Of a stretch of DNA of 64,000 bases, positions 52,975-62,152 are shown piece by piece. This DNA is from Alteromonadaceae bacterium (GTDB lineage Bacteria; Pseudomonadota; Gammaproteobacteria; Enterobacterales; Alteromonadaceae): contig JAESPQ010000054.1 in NCBI GenBank assembly GCA_016765535.1, forward strand, positions 1 to 64,000, given 5' to 3'. Position numbers and translations under genes: made by a program. The notes under the pieces are model-generated. The model searched no databases, was not told where the DNA came from, and saw nothing but the letters and a program-made list of their open reading frames with translations. Numbering within the stretch: position 1 is the stretch's first letter; each line of letters opens with the position of its first letter.

Positions 52975-55254
52975 TTATTTACGTTGTTTTTTATTCTTTA
53001 ACTTGGGATTATTATTTAGATCATCAAACTGATCTGAACTAAAGCGTGTTAACCCACGTTTTGCTTTACTATGTTTGTTAGCGCTATGTTTGTTAGCGCT
53101 ATGTTTGTTAGTGCTAGAATTGTTAGCGCTATTATTGTTTTTGTTTCTATAGCCTTGTTGCTCGGCACGGCTTTCTGGTGGTACCAAACACTCAGGTTTA
53201 TTACCAATTAATTTAGCTAAACCCATTTTTGTCAATGCTTGGCGAATGCTCGGCCAGTTATTGCTGTCGTGATAACGCAATATTGCCTTATGTAATCGTC
53301 GTTGAATAGCTCCTTTGGGTACTATTACGGTTTCGTTATTTTTATGAATATTTTTTAACGAATTGATTTCAGTGTGATACAAGGTGGTTGCATTGGCTAA
53401 TGGTGATGGATAAAAATTTTGTACTTGATCTAATTTGAAATTATTTTCTTTAAGCCATAGCGCTAAATTCACCATATCTAAATCGGTTGTTCCTGGATGT
53501 GCGGAGATAAAGTAGGGGATCAAATACTGTTTTTTGCCCGCTAGCTTTGAATAATGATCAAACATTTCTTTAAATTCATTATAACTGCCCATCCCCGGTT
53601 TCATCATGTTATTTAAGGGCCCTTCTTCGGTATGCTCGGGCGCTATTTTTAAATAACCGCCAACATGATGTTGGGCTAATTCTTTGACATATTCAGGATC
53701 TTGCACTGCTAAATCGTAACGTACACCTGAAGCAATTAGCACCTTTTTAATACCTTTAATTTTACGTGCTTTTCTGTATAAATTAATGGTTGGGGTGTGA
53801 TCGGTATCTAAATGACCACAAATAGTCGGCCAGACACAAGACGGTTTACGGCAAGTTGCTTCAGCTTTGGGCGATTTACAATTAAGTTTATACATATTCG
53901 CCGTTGGGCCGCCTAAATCGGAAATTACGCCAGTAAAGTTAGGCACTTTGGCTTTTATATCTTCAATTTCGTTTAAAATAGACTCTTCTGATCGACTTTG
54001 AATTATGCGTCCCTCATGCTCTGTAATTGAACAAAAAGTACAACCACCAAAACAACCACGCATAATATTAATTGAGGTTTTGATCATGTCATAAGCAGGA
54101 ATTTTAGCTTTACCATAGCTAGGGTGTGGCACGCGTTGATAGGGTAAATCAAAAACACTATCCATTTCTTCGGTGCTTAGTGGATAAGCAGGTGGATTTA
54201 ACCAAATACTGCGATCGCCATGATTTTGCATTAACGGTTTAGCCGAACCTGGGTTTACTTCTTGGTGAAAAATGCGCGAGGCATGCGCATACAGCACTTT
54301 ATTGTTTTTAACTTGCTCGAACGTGGGTAAATTTATATAAGTGTATAACCACGGCTTTTTTTTATCTTGCCAGCTTTTGTTACGTAGTGAAGCAGGGTTA
54401 AAATCAGTAATATTGACTATTTGTGCTGTTTGAGTGACATCAGTAGCAAGATCTATTTGTTCTTCAGTTTGGCTATCACAAGTGTTTGGGGTGATCTCTT
54501 GATAAGGGCTAATAATAGGTTCTATTTTACCCGGCCTGTCAACATCGCGAGAATCAATACCATGCCAGCCTACTAATGCTTGTTTCGTTAAAAAGGCACT
54601 GCCGCGTACATCGGTAATGGTTTTAACATCGTCACCACGGGCAATGCGGTGCGCTATTTCAACTAAAGGACGTTCAGCATTACCATAAATTAACAAATCG
54701 GCTTTTGAATCAAACAAGACTGAACGGCGTACTTTATCTGACCAATAGTCATAATGAGCAATACGGCGAAGGCTAGCTTCTATGCCGCCAATAATAATAG
54801 GCACGCCTTTATAAGCTTCTTTACAGCGTTGGGTATAAGCAGTTACAGCTCTGTCTGGGCGTTTACCGCCCTCATCATTGGGAGTATAAGCATCATCATG
54901 ACGCATACGGCGCTCGGCAGTATAGCGGTTGATCATTGAGTCCATATTGCCCGCAGTAACACCAAAAAATAAATTGGGTTTACCTAATTGCATAAAAGCA
55001 TCTTTAGAATGCCAATCAGGTTGAGCAATAATACCAACCCTAAAACCTTGTGCTTCAAGCATTCTACCAATAATCGCCATACCAAAGCTGGGATGATCAA
55101 CATAAGCATCACCCGTAACAATAATTATATCGCAGCTATCCCAACCCAATTCGTCCATTTCAGCACGAGACATAGGTAAAAATGGTGCAACACCATAACA
55201 TTCAGCCCAATATTTAGGGTAGTCGTATAGCTTTTGCTCGGGTAATGGGATCAT
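52975..55254 (-). CDS. YgiQ-family radical SAM protein
   Basis: 759 aa; [18 protein letters not shown] CxxxCxx[40 protein letters not shown]. Confidence 0.93.
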   Translation of the reverse strand: MIPLPEQKLYDYPKYWAECYGVAPFLPMSRAEMDELGWDSCDIIIVTGDAYVDHPSFGMAIIGRMLEAQGFRVGIIAQPDWHSKDAFMQLGKPNLFFGVTAGNMDSMINRYTAERRMRHDDAYTPNDEGGKRPDRAVTAYTQRCKEAYKGVPIIIGGIEASLRRIAHYDYWSDKVRRSVLFDSKADLLIYGNAERPLVEIAHRIARGDDVKTITDVRGSAFLTKQALVGWHGIDSRDVDRPGKIEPIISPYQEITPNTCDSQTEEQIDLATDVTQTAQIVNITDFNPASLRNKSWQDKKKPWLYTYINLPTFEQVKNNKVLYAHASRIFHQEVNPGSAKPLMQNHGDRSIWLNPPAYPLSTEEMDSVFDLPYQRVPHPSYGKAKIPAYDMIKTSINIMRGCFGGCTFCSITEHEGRIIQSRSEESILNEIEDIKAKVPNFTGVISDLGGPTANMYKLNCKSPKAEATCRKPSCVWPTICGHLDTDHTPTINLYRKARKIKGIKKVLIASGVRYDLAVQDPEYVKELAQHHVGGYLKIAPEHTEEGPLNNMMKPGMGSYNEFKEMFDHYSKLAGKKQYLIPYFISAHPGTTDLDMVNLALWLKENNFKLDQVQNFYPSPLANATTLYHTEINSLKNIHKNNETVIVPKGAIQRRLHKAILRYHDSNNWPSIRQALTKMGLAKLIGNKPECLVPPESRAEQQGYRNKNNNSANNSSTNKHSANKHSANKHSKAKRGLTRFSSDQFDDLNNNPKLKNKKQRK
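53072..53133 (-). repeat. 15-bp in-frame tandem repeats in YgiQ C-terminus
   Basis: ctatgtttgttagcg units, encoding [15 protein letters not shown]. Confidence 0.9.
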
Positions 55255-55502
55255 CTACTCTCTTCACATCAATCCTGATGAAGATCAGGATATATCATAA
55301 AATTAGGCGCGCGATTATAACAGTAATCCCAATAAGGTGCGAATGAATTATTTTACCGTAGCTATTCGTTTATTGGTCGAAAAAGCTTACACCTAAAGGT
55401 TAATTAAATGTAGACTAAATTTGCCAAAACTAAATAGCCTTAGTATAAAAGGGCGTAATAAAAATTCTCCCAACCTAAATTTAGATAATAAAGACTTAAC
55501 TT

Positions 55503-57998
55503 ATGAAATTAAAAATTATTGCCGCTGCGATAAGTTTTTCGCTAGTCGCGTGTGCATCGACCACAACTGCACTTAACACTAATAACAGTGAAAATATTAA
55601 TACACCGCCAGCTAAAGTAGCCACTATGCCTGCACTTCATAGTAATGCTAGTGAGGTGATCACCTTAGAACAAATTATGGCAAATCCTGATTGGATGGGG
55701 CGTTCACCACAAGCTTGGTATTGGGGTGATGATAATGAAACGGTGTTTTACCAACAAAAACGTGTAGGCAACCCCTTACGTGATCTTTATCGTTTATCAA
55801 CCAATGGTGTTAGCGAAAAAGTTGCTTTGGCTAAGCTACATATTGCGGCTGATCGTAACGCTGTTGATAATAGCGACCATAGTAAGCAAGTTTATTTATT
55901 TAAAAACAATGTTTTTGTTAAAAATTTAGTTTCGGGTAATGTTCAACAACTAACCAATACATCGGCAGCTAAAAGTGATGTGATGTTTTTAACCAATGGT
56001 AATGTTGCTTACCGTATTGGTGATGTTTTTTATGCTCAAGATATTAAAAGTAATGAAATAATTGAGCTTTTTAATTTAAAAATGACTGCAAAACCACAAG
56101 GTTTTAAAGCGCCAGAGACCTATATAGCTAAAGAACAAGCCAAGCTAATTAATTATATCGCTCTTAATGCGCGCAATACAAAATTACGCGAGCAACAAGA
56201 TCAACAATTAATGACTCAAAATGAGTCACTTACCCATAAAGCGTTTTACTTTGGTAAAGGTAAACAAGTGGTTTATGCTAGTTTATCGCCAACAGGTAAA
56301 CATTTATTAGTCAGTATTAGTGATGCCAAACCAAGTCGTAACGATAGTGATATTATACCTAAATATATCGCTAAAAATGGTCATATAATTACGGCAAAAG
56401 TACGTTCACGAGTCAGTGATAACCGTCAATACAGTGAACAGTTATTTATGCTTGATGCACAAGCAGGTAAAAAAACAGCCTTAGATTACAGCGTATTACC
56501 TGACTTTGATAAAGATGTATTAGCTAGTGTTAAAACAGAAAATTATCAACGTGAAGGCAAAAAATACACGAGTAAAAAACAACCCCGCAATATTGCCGTG
56601 ATTGAAAGTTGGGATCCTATTCAATGGAATGCAAAAGGTGATACCGTCGCGGTAATGCTAGAAGCGTGGGATAATAAAGATCGATGGCTTTCTACGGTAT
56701 CGGTAAATACACCTAAATTAATTAACCAACATCAGTTACATGATGATGCATGGATCAACTGGAATTTTAATGAATACGGTTGGTTAAATAATAGCAATAG
56801 TTTATATTTTTTGTCTGAACAAAGAGGCTACTCACAGCTTTATACAAAATCGCTTAACGGTAAGGTGAAGCAATTGACACATGGCAACTTTGAGATAAGT
56901 GATGTTACTTTAGGCAATAAAGCACAAAAACTATTCTTTAAAGCGAATAAAAAACATCCTGGTATTTATGAAATTTATCAAGCTGATGTCAATACAGGAA
57001 AAATCACCGCGTTAACCAATTTAGGTGGTATGAATGATTATGCGTTAAGCCCCGACAATTCAAAATTGTTAATTCAACATTCAACCATTACTATGCCGCC
57101 AGAGCTTTATGTGCAAGCCACGCAAAAGGGCGCAACGGCTAAACAATTAACCCATACAGTATCGAAAAAATTCTTGTCTTATCCTTGGGTAGCTCCGACG
57201 GTAGTTGCTATTGCATCAACGCATAAACAAGAGCATCAAAATCAACCTATTTATTCAAAAGTGTATTTACCAAAAAACTTCGATACTAAGGTTGATAATA
57301 CAGGGCAGCAAACTAAAAATCGTGCCGTGATGTTTAGTCATGGTGCGGGTTATTTACAAAATTCTCATTTGGGTTGGTCTGGTTATTTTCGTGAGTACAT
57401 GTTTCATAGCATGTTAGTACAACAAGGTTATGTTGTTATAGATATGGATTATCGTGCGAGTGCGGGTTATGGGCGCGATTGGCGTACTGCTATTTATCGC
57501 CACATGGGTAAACCTGAAGTAGAAGATATGCGTGATGGGGTTAATTGGTTAGTAAAAAATGCCAATGTTGATAGAAACCGTATTGGCACTTATGGCGGCT
57601 CGTATGGTGGATATTTAACGCTAATGAGTATGTTTACCGCGCCAGATTTATTTCAGTCAGGTTCAGCATTACGTTTAGTTTCTGATTGGGCTTATTATAA
57701 TCATGGTTATACCTCAAATATTTTAAATACACCTAAAGATGATGCCATTGCTTATGAACGTAGCTCACCTATTTATTTTGCTCAAGGGTTAGAAAAACCA
57801 TTACTGATCAACGCGCCAATGGTGGATGACAATGTGTTTTTTCAAGATACCGTGCGCTTAGTGCAACGTTTAATTGAGCTAGAAAAGCAAGACTTTGAAA
57901 CGGCAATTTATCCCGTTGAACGTCATGGTTTTGTTCAACCGAGTTCTTGGTTGAATGAGTATCGTCGTATTTATAAATTGTTTGAAAATACGCTTTAG
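55503..57998 (+). CDS. S9 family prolyl oligopeptidase / dipeptidyl peptidase-like lipoprotein
   Basis: 831 aa; lipobox LVAC; GTYGGSYGGYLTLM (GxSxGG), DDNVFFQD, ERHGF catalytic segments. Confidence 0.9.
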   Translation: MKLKIIAAAISFSLVACASTTTALNTNNSENINTPPAKVATMPALHSNASEVITLEQIMANPDWMGRSPQAWYWGDDNETVFYQQKRVGNPLRDLYRLSTNGVSEKVALAKLHIAADRNAVDNSDHSKQVYLFKNNVFVKNLVSGNVQQLTNTSAAKSDVMFLTNGNVAYRIGDVFYAQDIKSNEIIELFNLKMTAKPQGFKAPETYIAKEQAKLINYIALNARNTKLREQQDQQLMTQNESLTHKAFYFGKGKQVVYASLSPTGKHLLVSISDAKPSRNDSDIIPKYIAKNGHIITAKVRSRVSDNRQYSEQLFMLDAQAGKKTALDYSVLPDFDKDVLASVKTENYQREGKKYTSKKQPRNIAVIESWDPIQWNAKGDTVAVMLEAWDNKDRWLSTVSVNTPKLINQHQLHDDAWINWNFNEYGWLNNSNSLYFLSEQRGYSQLYTKSLNGKVKQLTHGNFEISDVTLGNKAQKLFFKANKKHPGIYEIYQADVNTGKITALTNLGGMNDYALSPDNSKLLIQHSTITMPPELYVQATQKGATAKQLTHTVSKKFLSYPWVAPTVVAIASTHKQEHQNQPIYSKVYLPKNFDTKVDNTGQQTKNRAVMFSHGAGYLQNSHLGWSGYFREYMFHSMLVQQGYVVIDMDYRASAGYGRDWRTAIYRHMGKPEVEDMRDGVNWLVKNANVDRNRIGTYGGSYGGYLTLMSMFTAPDLFQSGSALRLVSDWAYYNHGYTSNILNTPKDDAIAYERSSPIYFAQGLEKPLLINAPMVDDNVFFQDTVRLVQRLIELEKQDFETAIYPVERHGFVQPSSWLNEYRRIYKLFENTL

Positions 57999-58006
57999 TT
58001 TTGTAG

Positions 58007-58053
58007 GTCGCCGCTTGCCGCGACAAAATGCCGCTGACATCACATGGATGTGA
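58007..58053. repeat. REP-like palindromes downstream of S9 peptidase
   Basis: TGTAG+GTCGCcgcttgccGCGAC (58007-58024) and TCACATGGATGTGA (58040-58053). Confidence 0.7.
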
Positions 58054-58069
58054 TTTTTAGAATATATCA

Positions 58070-58885
58070 CTATTGTAAATGCGGCATTTTATTTTTCCAT
58101 CGTGCTAAAATTTTTATGTAAGTACCATCACGGTGAATTTCACTCAGTTTATCTTGTAATGTGTGGAGCATTGTCTTATTGCTTTGTTTATTGCAAGCAA
58201 GATAAAAATTTAAAGGTATACTTTTTATTTCTAAAACTCGCTGTAATAAATTGATATTAATACCTGCTAATTTTGCTCGATAACTAATACTTATATCATC
58301 AGCAACAATAAAATCAATTTCGGGACGAGTAACTAGTAAGTTGATCAATGATTTGGTATACCCTAATACATAGAGGTGTTTACCTGCCACAAAACCATTT
58401 TCAATCATACCTAAATGAGCTACCCCATCTTTATTAACCGCAGTAATATAATTTTTAATATCGCTAAGTTGTTTAATATGTTGAGTGTGATTATTACTTT
58501 TTAACCCCCAAATAACGGCATTATTTTCTTTTGTTATTTGACCAACCCAAGCAAATTTGTTTTCTCGTATTGGAATGCGAACTATAGAAAAAAGACAAGT
58601 ATTAGGATTTTTTAAAGTAAGGTTATAACTTCTAACCCAAGGATACGAGGCTATTGAATATTCAATATTACTACGTTTAAATGTTTCTAGAACAACGTCG
58701 GTAGCAAATCCCGTAACGTTATGATTATCTTCACCGACTATTTGATAAGGTGGTAAGTATTCGGTAACTAACGTTATTTGTGTTGCAATAGCATTAGAAT
58801 TTACACCATACATTATGCTTAATATGATATATCGTTTTATAAATAGTATATTTTGAATCATAAACGATAGTTTCTGCCTAATCAC
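58070..58885 (-). CDS. Transporter substrate-binding domain (SBP_bac_3-like) protein, paralog B
   Basis: 271 aa; ITLVTEYLPPYQIVGEDNHNVTGFATDVVLETFKRSNIEYSIASYPWVRSY. Confidence 0.8.
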   Translation of the reverse strand: MIRQKLSFMIQNILFIKRYIILSIMYGVNSNAIATQITLVTEYLPPYQIVGEDNHNVTGFATDVVLETFKRSNIEYSIASYPWVRSYNLTLKNPNTCLFSIVRIPIRENKFAWVGQITKENNAVIWGLKSNNHTQHIKQLSDIKNYITAVNKDGVAHLGMIENGFVAGKHLYVLGYTKSLINLLVTRPEIDFIVADDISISYRAKLAGININLLQRVLEIKSIPLNFYLACNKQSNKTMLHTLQDKLSEIHRDGTYIKILARWKNKMPHLQ

Positions 58886-59735
58886 GCAGCACTCCGATAT
58901 TTTTTTGCATCCATGTGGCCATTATTCTTTGCTTTTCACCATTTTGTTCTATTGTTTTGAATGCCTTTTTAAGTGTATCAATAATCGATTTTTCGGTGGT
59001 ATTACTACAAGCTAAATAAAACCTTAATGGTTGTTGGTTTAATTTTACATAGGTTACAAATAATTTAGGATCAAAACCATTGTTCATAATACGATAATTC
59101 ATGGTGAGACTATCAATTAAAACCAAGTCAATGTTTCGTCTACTGATCAGTAATTGTAGTAATGAATCTGAATTGTTGATCACGTAATAATTTTTGTCTC
59201 GAATAAAACCATTATGTATTAATGCTTGATGAGTAAAGTCATTTTTTATAACTGCCGTCATATAATGTTTTGCATCATCAATAGAATTTATTTTTAACTG
59301 CTTATTTGACTTTAGACTAACAAAATAAGTATTTGTCGTGGCAATTTGACCTATCCATTGAAATGATTGCTCTCTATAATTTTCTCTAGCGATAGAATAA
59401 ATACAGGTGTTTTTATTCTTTTGCGCCATTTCATAAGATTGAGACCAAGGGTGCACTCTAATATTGAACTGATAAGGTGTTTTATTTAATACCGCTTTAA
59501 CCACATCGGTGGCAAAACCTGTGATTTTTTTATTTGAGTCCAGTAATTGAAAGGGCGGTAAATATTCGGTAACTAAGGTTAATATTTTTGTATTCGCTAA
59601 AACAGAGGGGGAATTGAGTAATAAACAGAATAATCCCCCCGTAATAAATAAATATTGACTTAAAAGGTGACTTTTATTCTGTTTAAAACGCTTTTTCATG
59701 CAAACAACAATATATAGTGTGAACTCTAATGTCAT
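58878..59735 (-). CDS. Transporter substrate-binding domain (SBP_bac_3-like) protein, paralog A
   Basis: 285 aa; LTLVTEYLPPFQLLDSNKKITGFATDVVKAVLNKTPYQFNIRVHPWSQSY; 8-bp overlap with paralog B. Confidence 0.8.
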   Translation of the reverse strand: MTLEFTLYIVVCMKKRFKQNKSHLLSQYLFITGGLFCLLLNSPSVLANTKILTLVTEYLPPFQLLDSNKKITGFATDVVKAVLNKTPYQFNIRVHPWSQSYEMAQKNKNTCIYSIARENYREQSFQWIGQIATTNTYFVSLKSNKQLKINSIDDAKHYMTAVIKNDFTHQALIHNGFIRDKNYYVINNSDSLLQLLISRRNIDLVLIDSLTMNYRIMNNGFDPKLFVTYVKLNQQPLRFYLACSNTTEKSIIDTLKKAFKTIEQNGEKQRIMATWMQKNIGVLRD

Positions 59736-59769
59736 TTTAGCTTGCTAACTTGCAGACGTCTAACTTTTA

Positions 59770-61398
59770 CTATTGGATTATTGCTTTAGCCATTGCTTCC
59801 GCTATTTTTATACCATCAATACCTGCCGATAATATACCGCCAGCATAACCAGCACCTTCACCTGCAGGGTATAAACCTTGAGTGTTAATACTTTGTAAGT
59901 TTTCTTTGTCGCGTGTAATTTGAATGGGTGATGAAGTTCGAGTTTCTACTGCGGTTAAAGTCGCATCATTGTTGGCAAAACCTTTTATTTTACGATCAAA
60001 GGCTGGAATAGCTTCTCGAATGGCATCAATGGCGTATTGCGGTAAACTTTGGCTTAAATCACAATAAGTTACACCGGGTTTGTATGACGGAATAACATCG
60101 CCATGCTCACCCGAGGCACGTTTAGCCAGAAAATCTCCTACCAACTGTACTGGTGCGTCATAACTACTGCCTCCTAATGTAAAGGCTTGTGCTTCTAATT
60201 GGCGTTGTAATTCAATTCCCGCAAGTACATCTTCTTTCCCATCAATTAATGGAAAATCTTCAGGTGAAATACCGACTACTATCGCACTATTTGCATTGCG
60301 TTCGTGGCGAGAATATTGACTCATGCCATTGGTGACTAAGTGACCTTCTTCTGAAGCGGCGGCAACCACAGTGCCGCCAGGACACATGCAAAAGCTATAA
60401 ACAGAACGGCCATTTTTACAATGATGTACTAGTTTATAATCGGCAGAGCCTAAAATAGGATGGCCTGCACTTTTGCCAAAACGAGCTTCATCAATAACCG
60501 CTTGCTCATGCTCAATTCTAAAACCGACAGAAAATGGCTTGGCTTTAATAAAAACGCCTTTTTCATGTAACATTTTAAAGGTATCTCGGGCGCTATGACC
60601 TATAGCTAAGGCAATGTGGTTGGTTTTTATGGTTTCGCCACTAGTAAGCGTCACCCCTTGTACCTGCCCTTTTTCTCCGTCAGTATTAATAATAATATCG
60701 TCAACGCGTTGTTCAAAACGAATTTCGCCACCTAGCTCAATGATGGTATTGCGCATTTTTTCAACCATAGTAACGAGCTTAAAGGTGCCTATATGTGGCT
60801 TACTCACATACATTATTTCTTCTGGCGCACCAGCACTAACAAATTCAGTTAATACTTTACGACCATAATGTTTAGGATCTTTAACTTGACTATAGAGTTT
60901 ACCATCAGAAAAAGTGCCTGCACCGCCTTCGCCAAATTGTACGTTAGACTCTGGATTTAATATTTTTTTGCGCCAAAAGCCAAAGGTATCTTTGGTGCGT
61001 TCACGTACTTCTTTGCCACGTTCTAAAATAATGGGTTTAAAGCCCATTTGTGCTAACAATAATCCTGTAAATAATCCACAAGGACCCATACCGATAACAA
61101 CAGGGCGTTCAGTCATATTTTCTGGTGCTTGAGCAACAAATTGATAACGAGTGTCAGGGCTTGGTTTTATGTGTTGCTCTTTAGAAAACTTACTCAATAA
61201 AGCTTGTTCGTTAGAGGTTTTAACATCTAAGGTATAAATTAAATGAATATTATTTTTTTGTCTCGCGTCATAGCCACGTTTAAATATTGTAAAATCAATT
61301 AGTTGATCTGAGTTTACGGTGAGTTTTTTGAGAATAGCTTGTTTAAGTTCGTCATCGGTATGATCAAGCGGTAATTTAAAATTAGTTAAACGTATCAT
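59770..61398 (-). CDS. NAD(P)/FAD-dependent oxidoreductase
   Basis: 542 aa; VVIGMGPCGLFTGLLLAQMGFKPIILERG; GEGGAGTFSDGKLYSQVKD. Confidence 0.88.
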   Translation of the reverse strand: MIRLTNFKLPLDHTDDELKQAILKKLTVNSDQLIDFTIFKRGYDARQKNNIHLIYTLDVKTSNEQALLSKFSKEQHIKPSPDTRYQFVAQAPENMTERPVVIGMGPCGLFTGLLLAQMGFKPIILERGKEVRERTKDTFGFWRKKILNPESNVQFGEGGAGTFSDGKLYSQVKDPKHYGRKVLTEFVSAGAPEEIMYVSKPHIGTFKLVTMVEKMRNTIIELGGEIRFEQRVDDIIINTDGEKGQVQGVTLTSGETIKTNHIALAIGHSARDTFKMLHEKGVFIKAKPFSVGFRIEHEQAVIDEARFGKSAGHPILGSADYKLVHHCKNGRSVYSFCMCPGGTVVAAASEEGHLVTNGMSQYSRHERNANSAIVVGISPEDFPLIDGKEDVLAGIELQRQLEAQAFTLGGSSYDAPVQLVGDFLAKRASGEHGDVIPSYKPGVTYCDLSQSLPQYAIDAIREAIPAFDRKIKGFANNDATLTAVETRTSSPIQITRDKENLQSINTQGLYPAGEGAGYAGGILSAGIDGIKIAEAMAKAIIQ

Positions 61399-61542
61399 TG
61401 AGTGCTTTCCACAAGGCTATAATGTTTTATATTTATAGTGGGTTATTTTACCTGAACAGTGCGTCTAGACAAACAACAGATTGAAATTAATAATTAGCAG
61501 GGTATGATCGCGCCTATATTTTAAAAATGAATAAACTTTATT

Positions 61543-61869
61543 ATGGCTTTTGTAGTAACGGATAATTGTATTCGTTGTAAATATACTGATTGTGTTGCGG
61601 TGTGTCCTGTGGATGCTTTTTTTGAAGGACCTAATTTTTTAGTGATCAGCCCTGATGATTGTATTGATTGTGATCTTTGTCCGGTTGAATGCCCTGCGGG
61701 AGCTATTTTTCAAGAAGATGATGTACCCGAAGAACAACGTGAATTTATTCAGTTAAATGCTGAATTAGCAAAAATTTGGCCGCGTATCACAGAAGTTAAA
61801 GAACCGCCCAAAGATGCAGAAAAGTGGGATGGGGTGGCGGATAAAATTAAGCATCTCATTGTTGATTAG
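61543..61869 (+). CDS. fdxA: 7Fe ferredoxin FdxA
   Basis: 108 aa; [50 protein letters not shown]. Confidence 0.95.
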   Translation: MAFVVTDNCIRCKYTDCVAVCPVDAFFEGPNFLVISPDDCIDCDLCPVECPAGAIFQEDDVPEEQREFIQLNAELAKIWPRITEVKEPPKDAEKWDGVADKIKHLIVD

Positions 61870-61936
61870 CTTTGTTGATTAGCTTTTTATAATATTTTTA
61901 TTAACAAACACTAGCATTATTTGCTAGTATGCGCGT

Positions 61937-62040
61937 CGAGCCAAGGGGTGTGTAAATTTTTAAATAATTTTAGAAATTTCACTGAGACGTATTACGAACC
62001 CTTTGAACCTGAACCGGATAATACCGGCGTAGGGATGGCA
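61937..62040 (+). ncRNA. TPP riboswitch (THI element)
   Basis: CCAAGGGGTG...TTTCACTGAGA...ACGAACCCTTTGAACCTGAACCGGATAATACCGGCGTAGGGATGGCA; canonical CTGAGA and ACCTGAnCnGGATAATnCCnGCGTAGGGA boxes. Confidence 0.93.
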
Positions 62041-62152
62041 TTGAAGAATAGTTTTATGTTGACAATAAATGTCAGTAAATTAACTTTATCCTTAGACTGT
62101 TTTTTAAACCTCCGTGTGCCGGATCCCATAATATAATTTAATGAGATCCTAA

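Noticed and set aside
53072-53133. Possible CRISPR-like repeat array
   Set aside because: Directly abutting 15-bp units with no spacers, in frame within a CDS.
61921-62136. ORF of 71 aa on + strand
   Set aside because: Overlaps the TPP riboswitch; its residues are a translation of conserved aptamer boxes.
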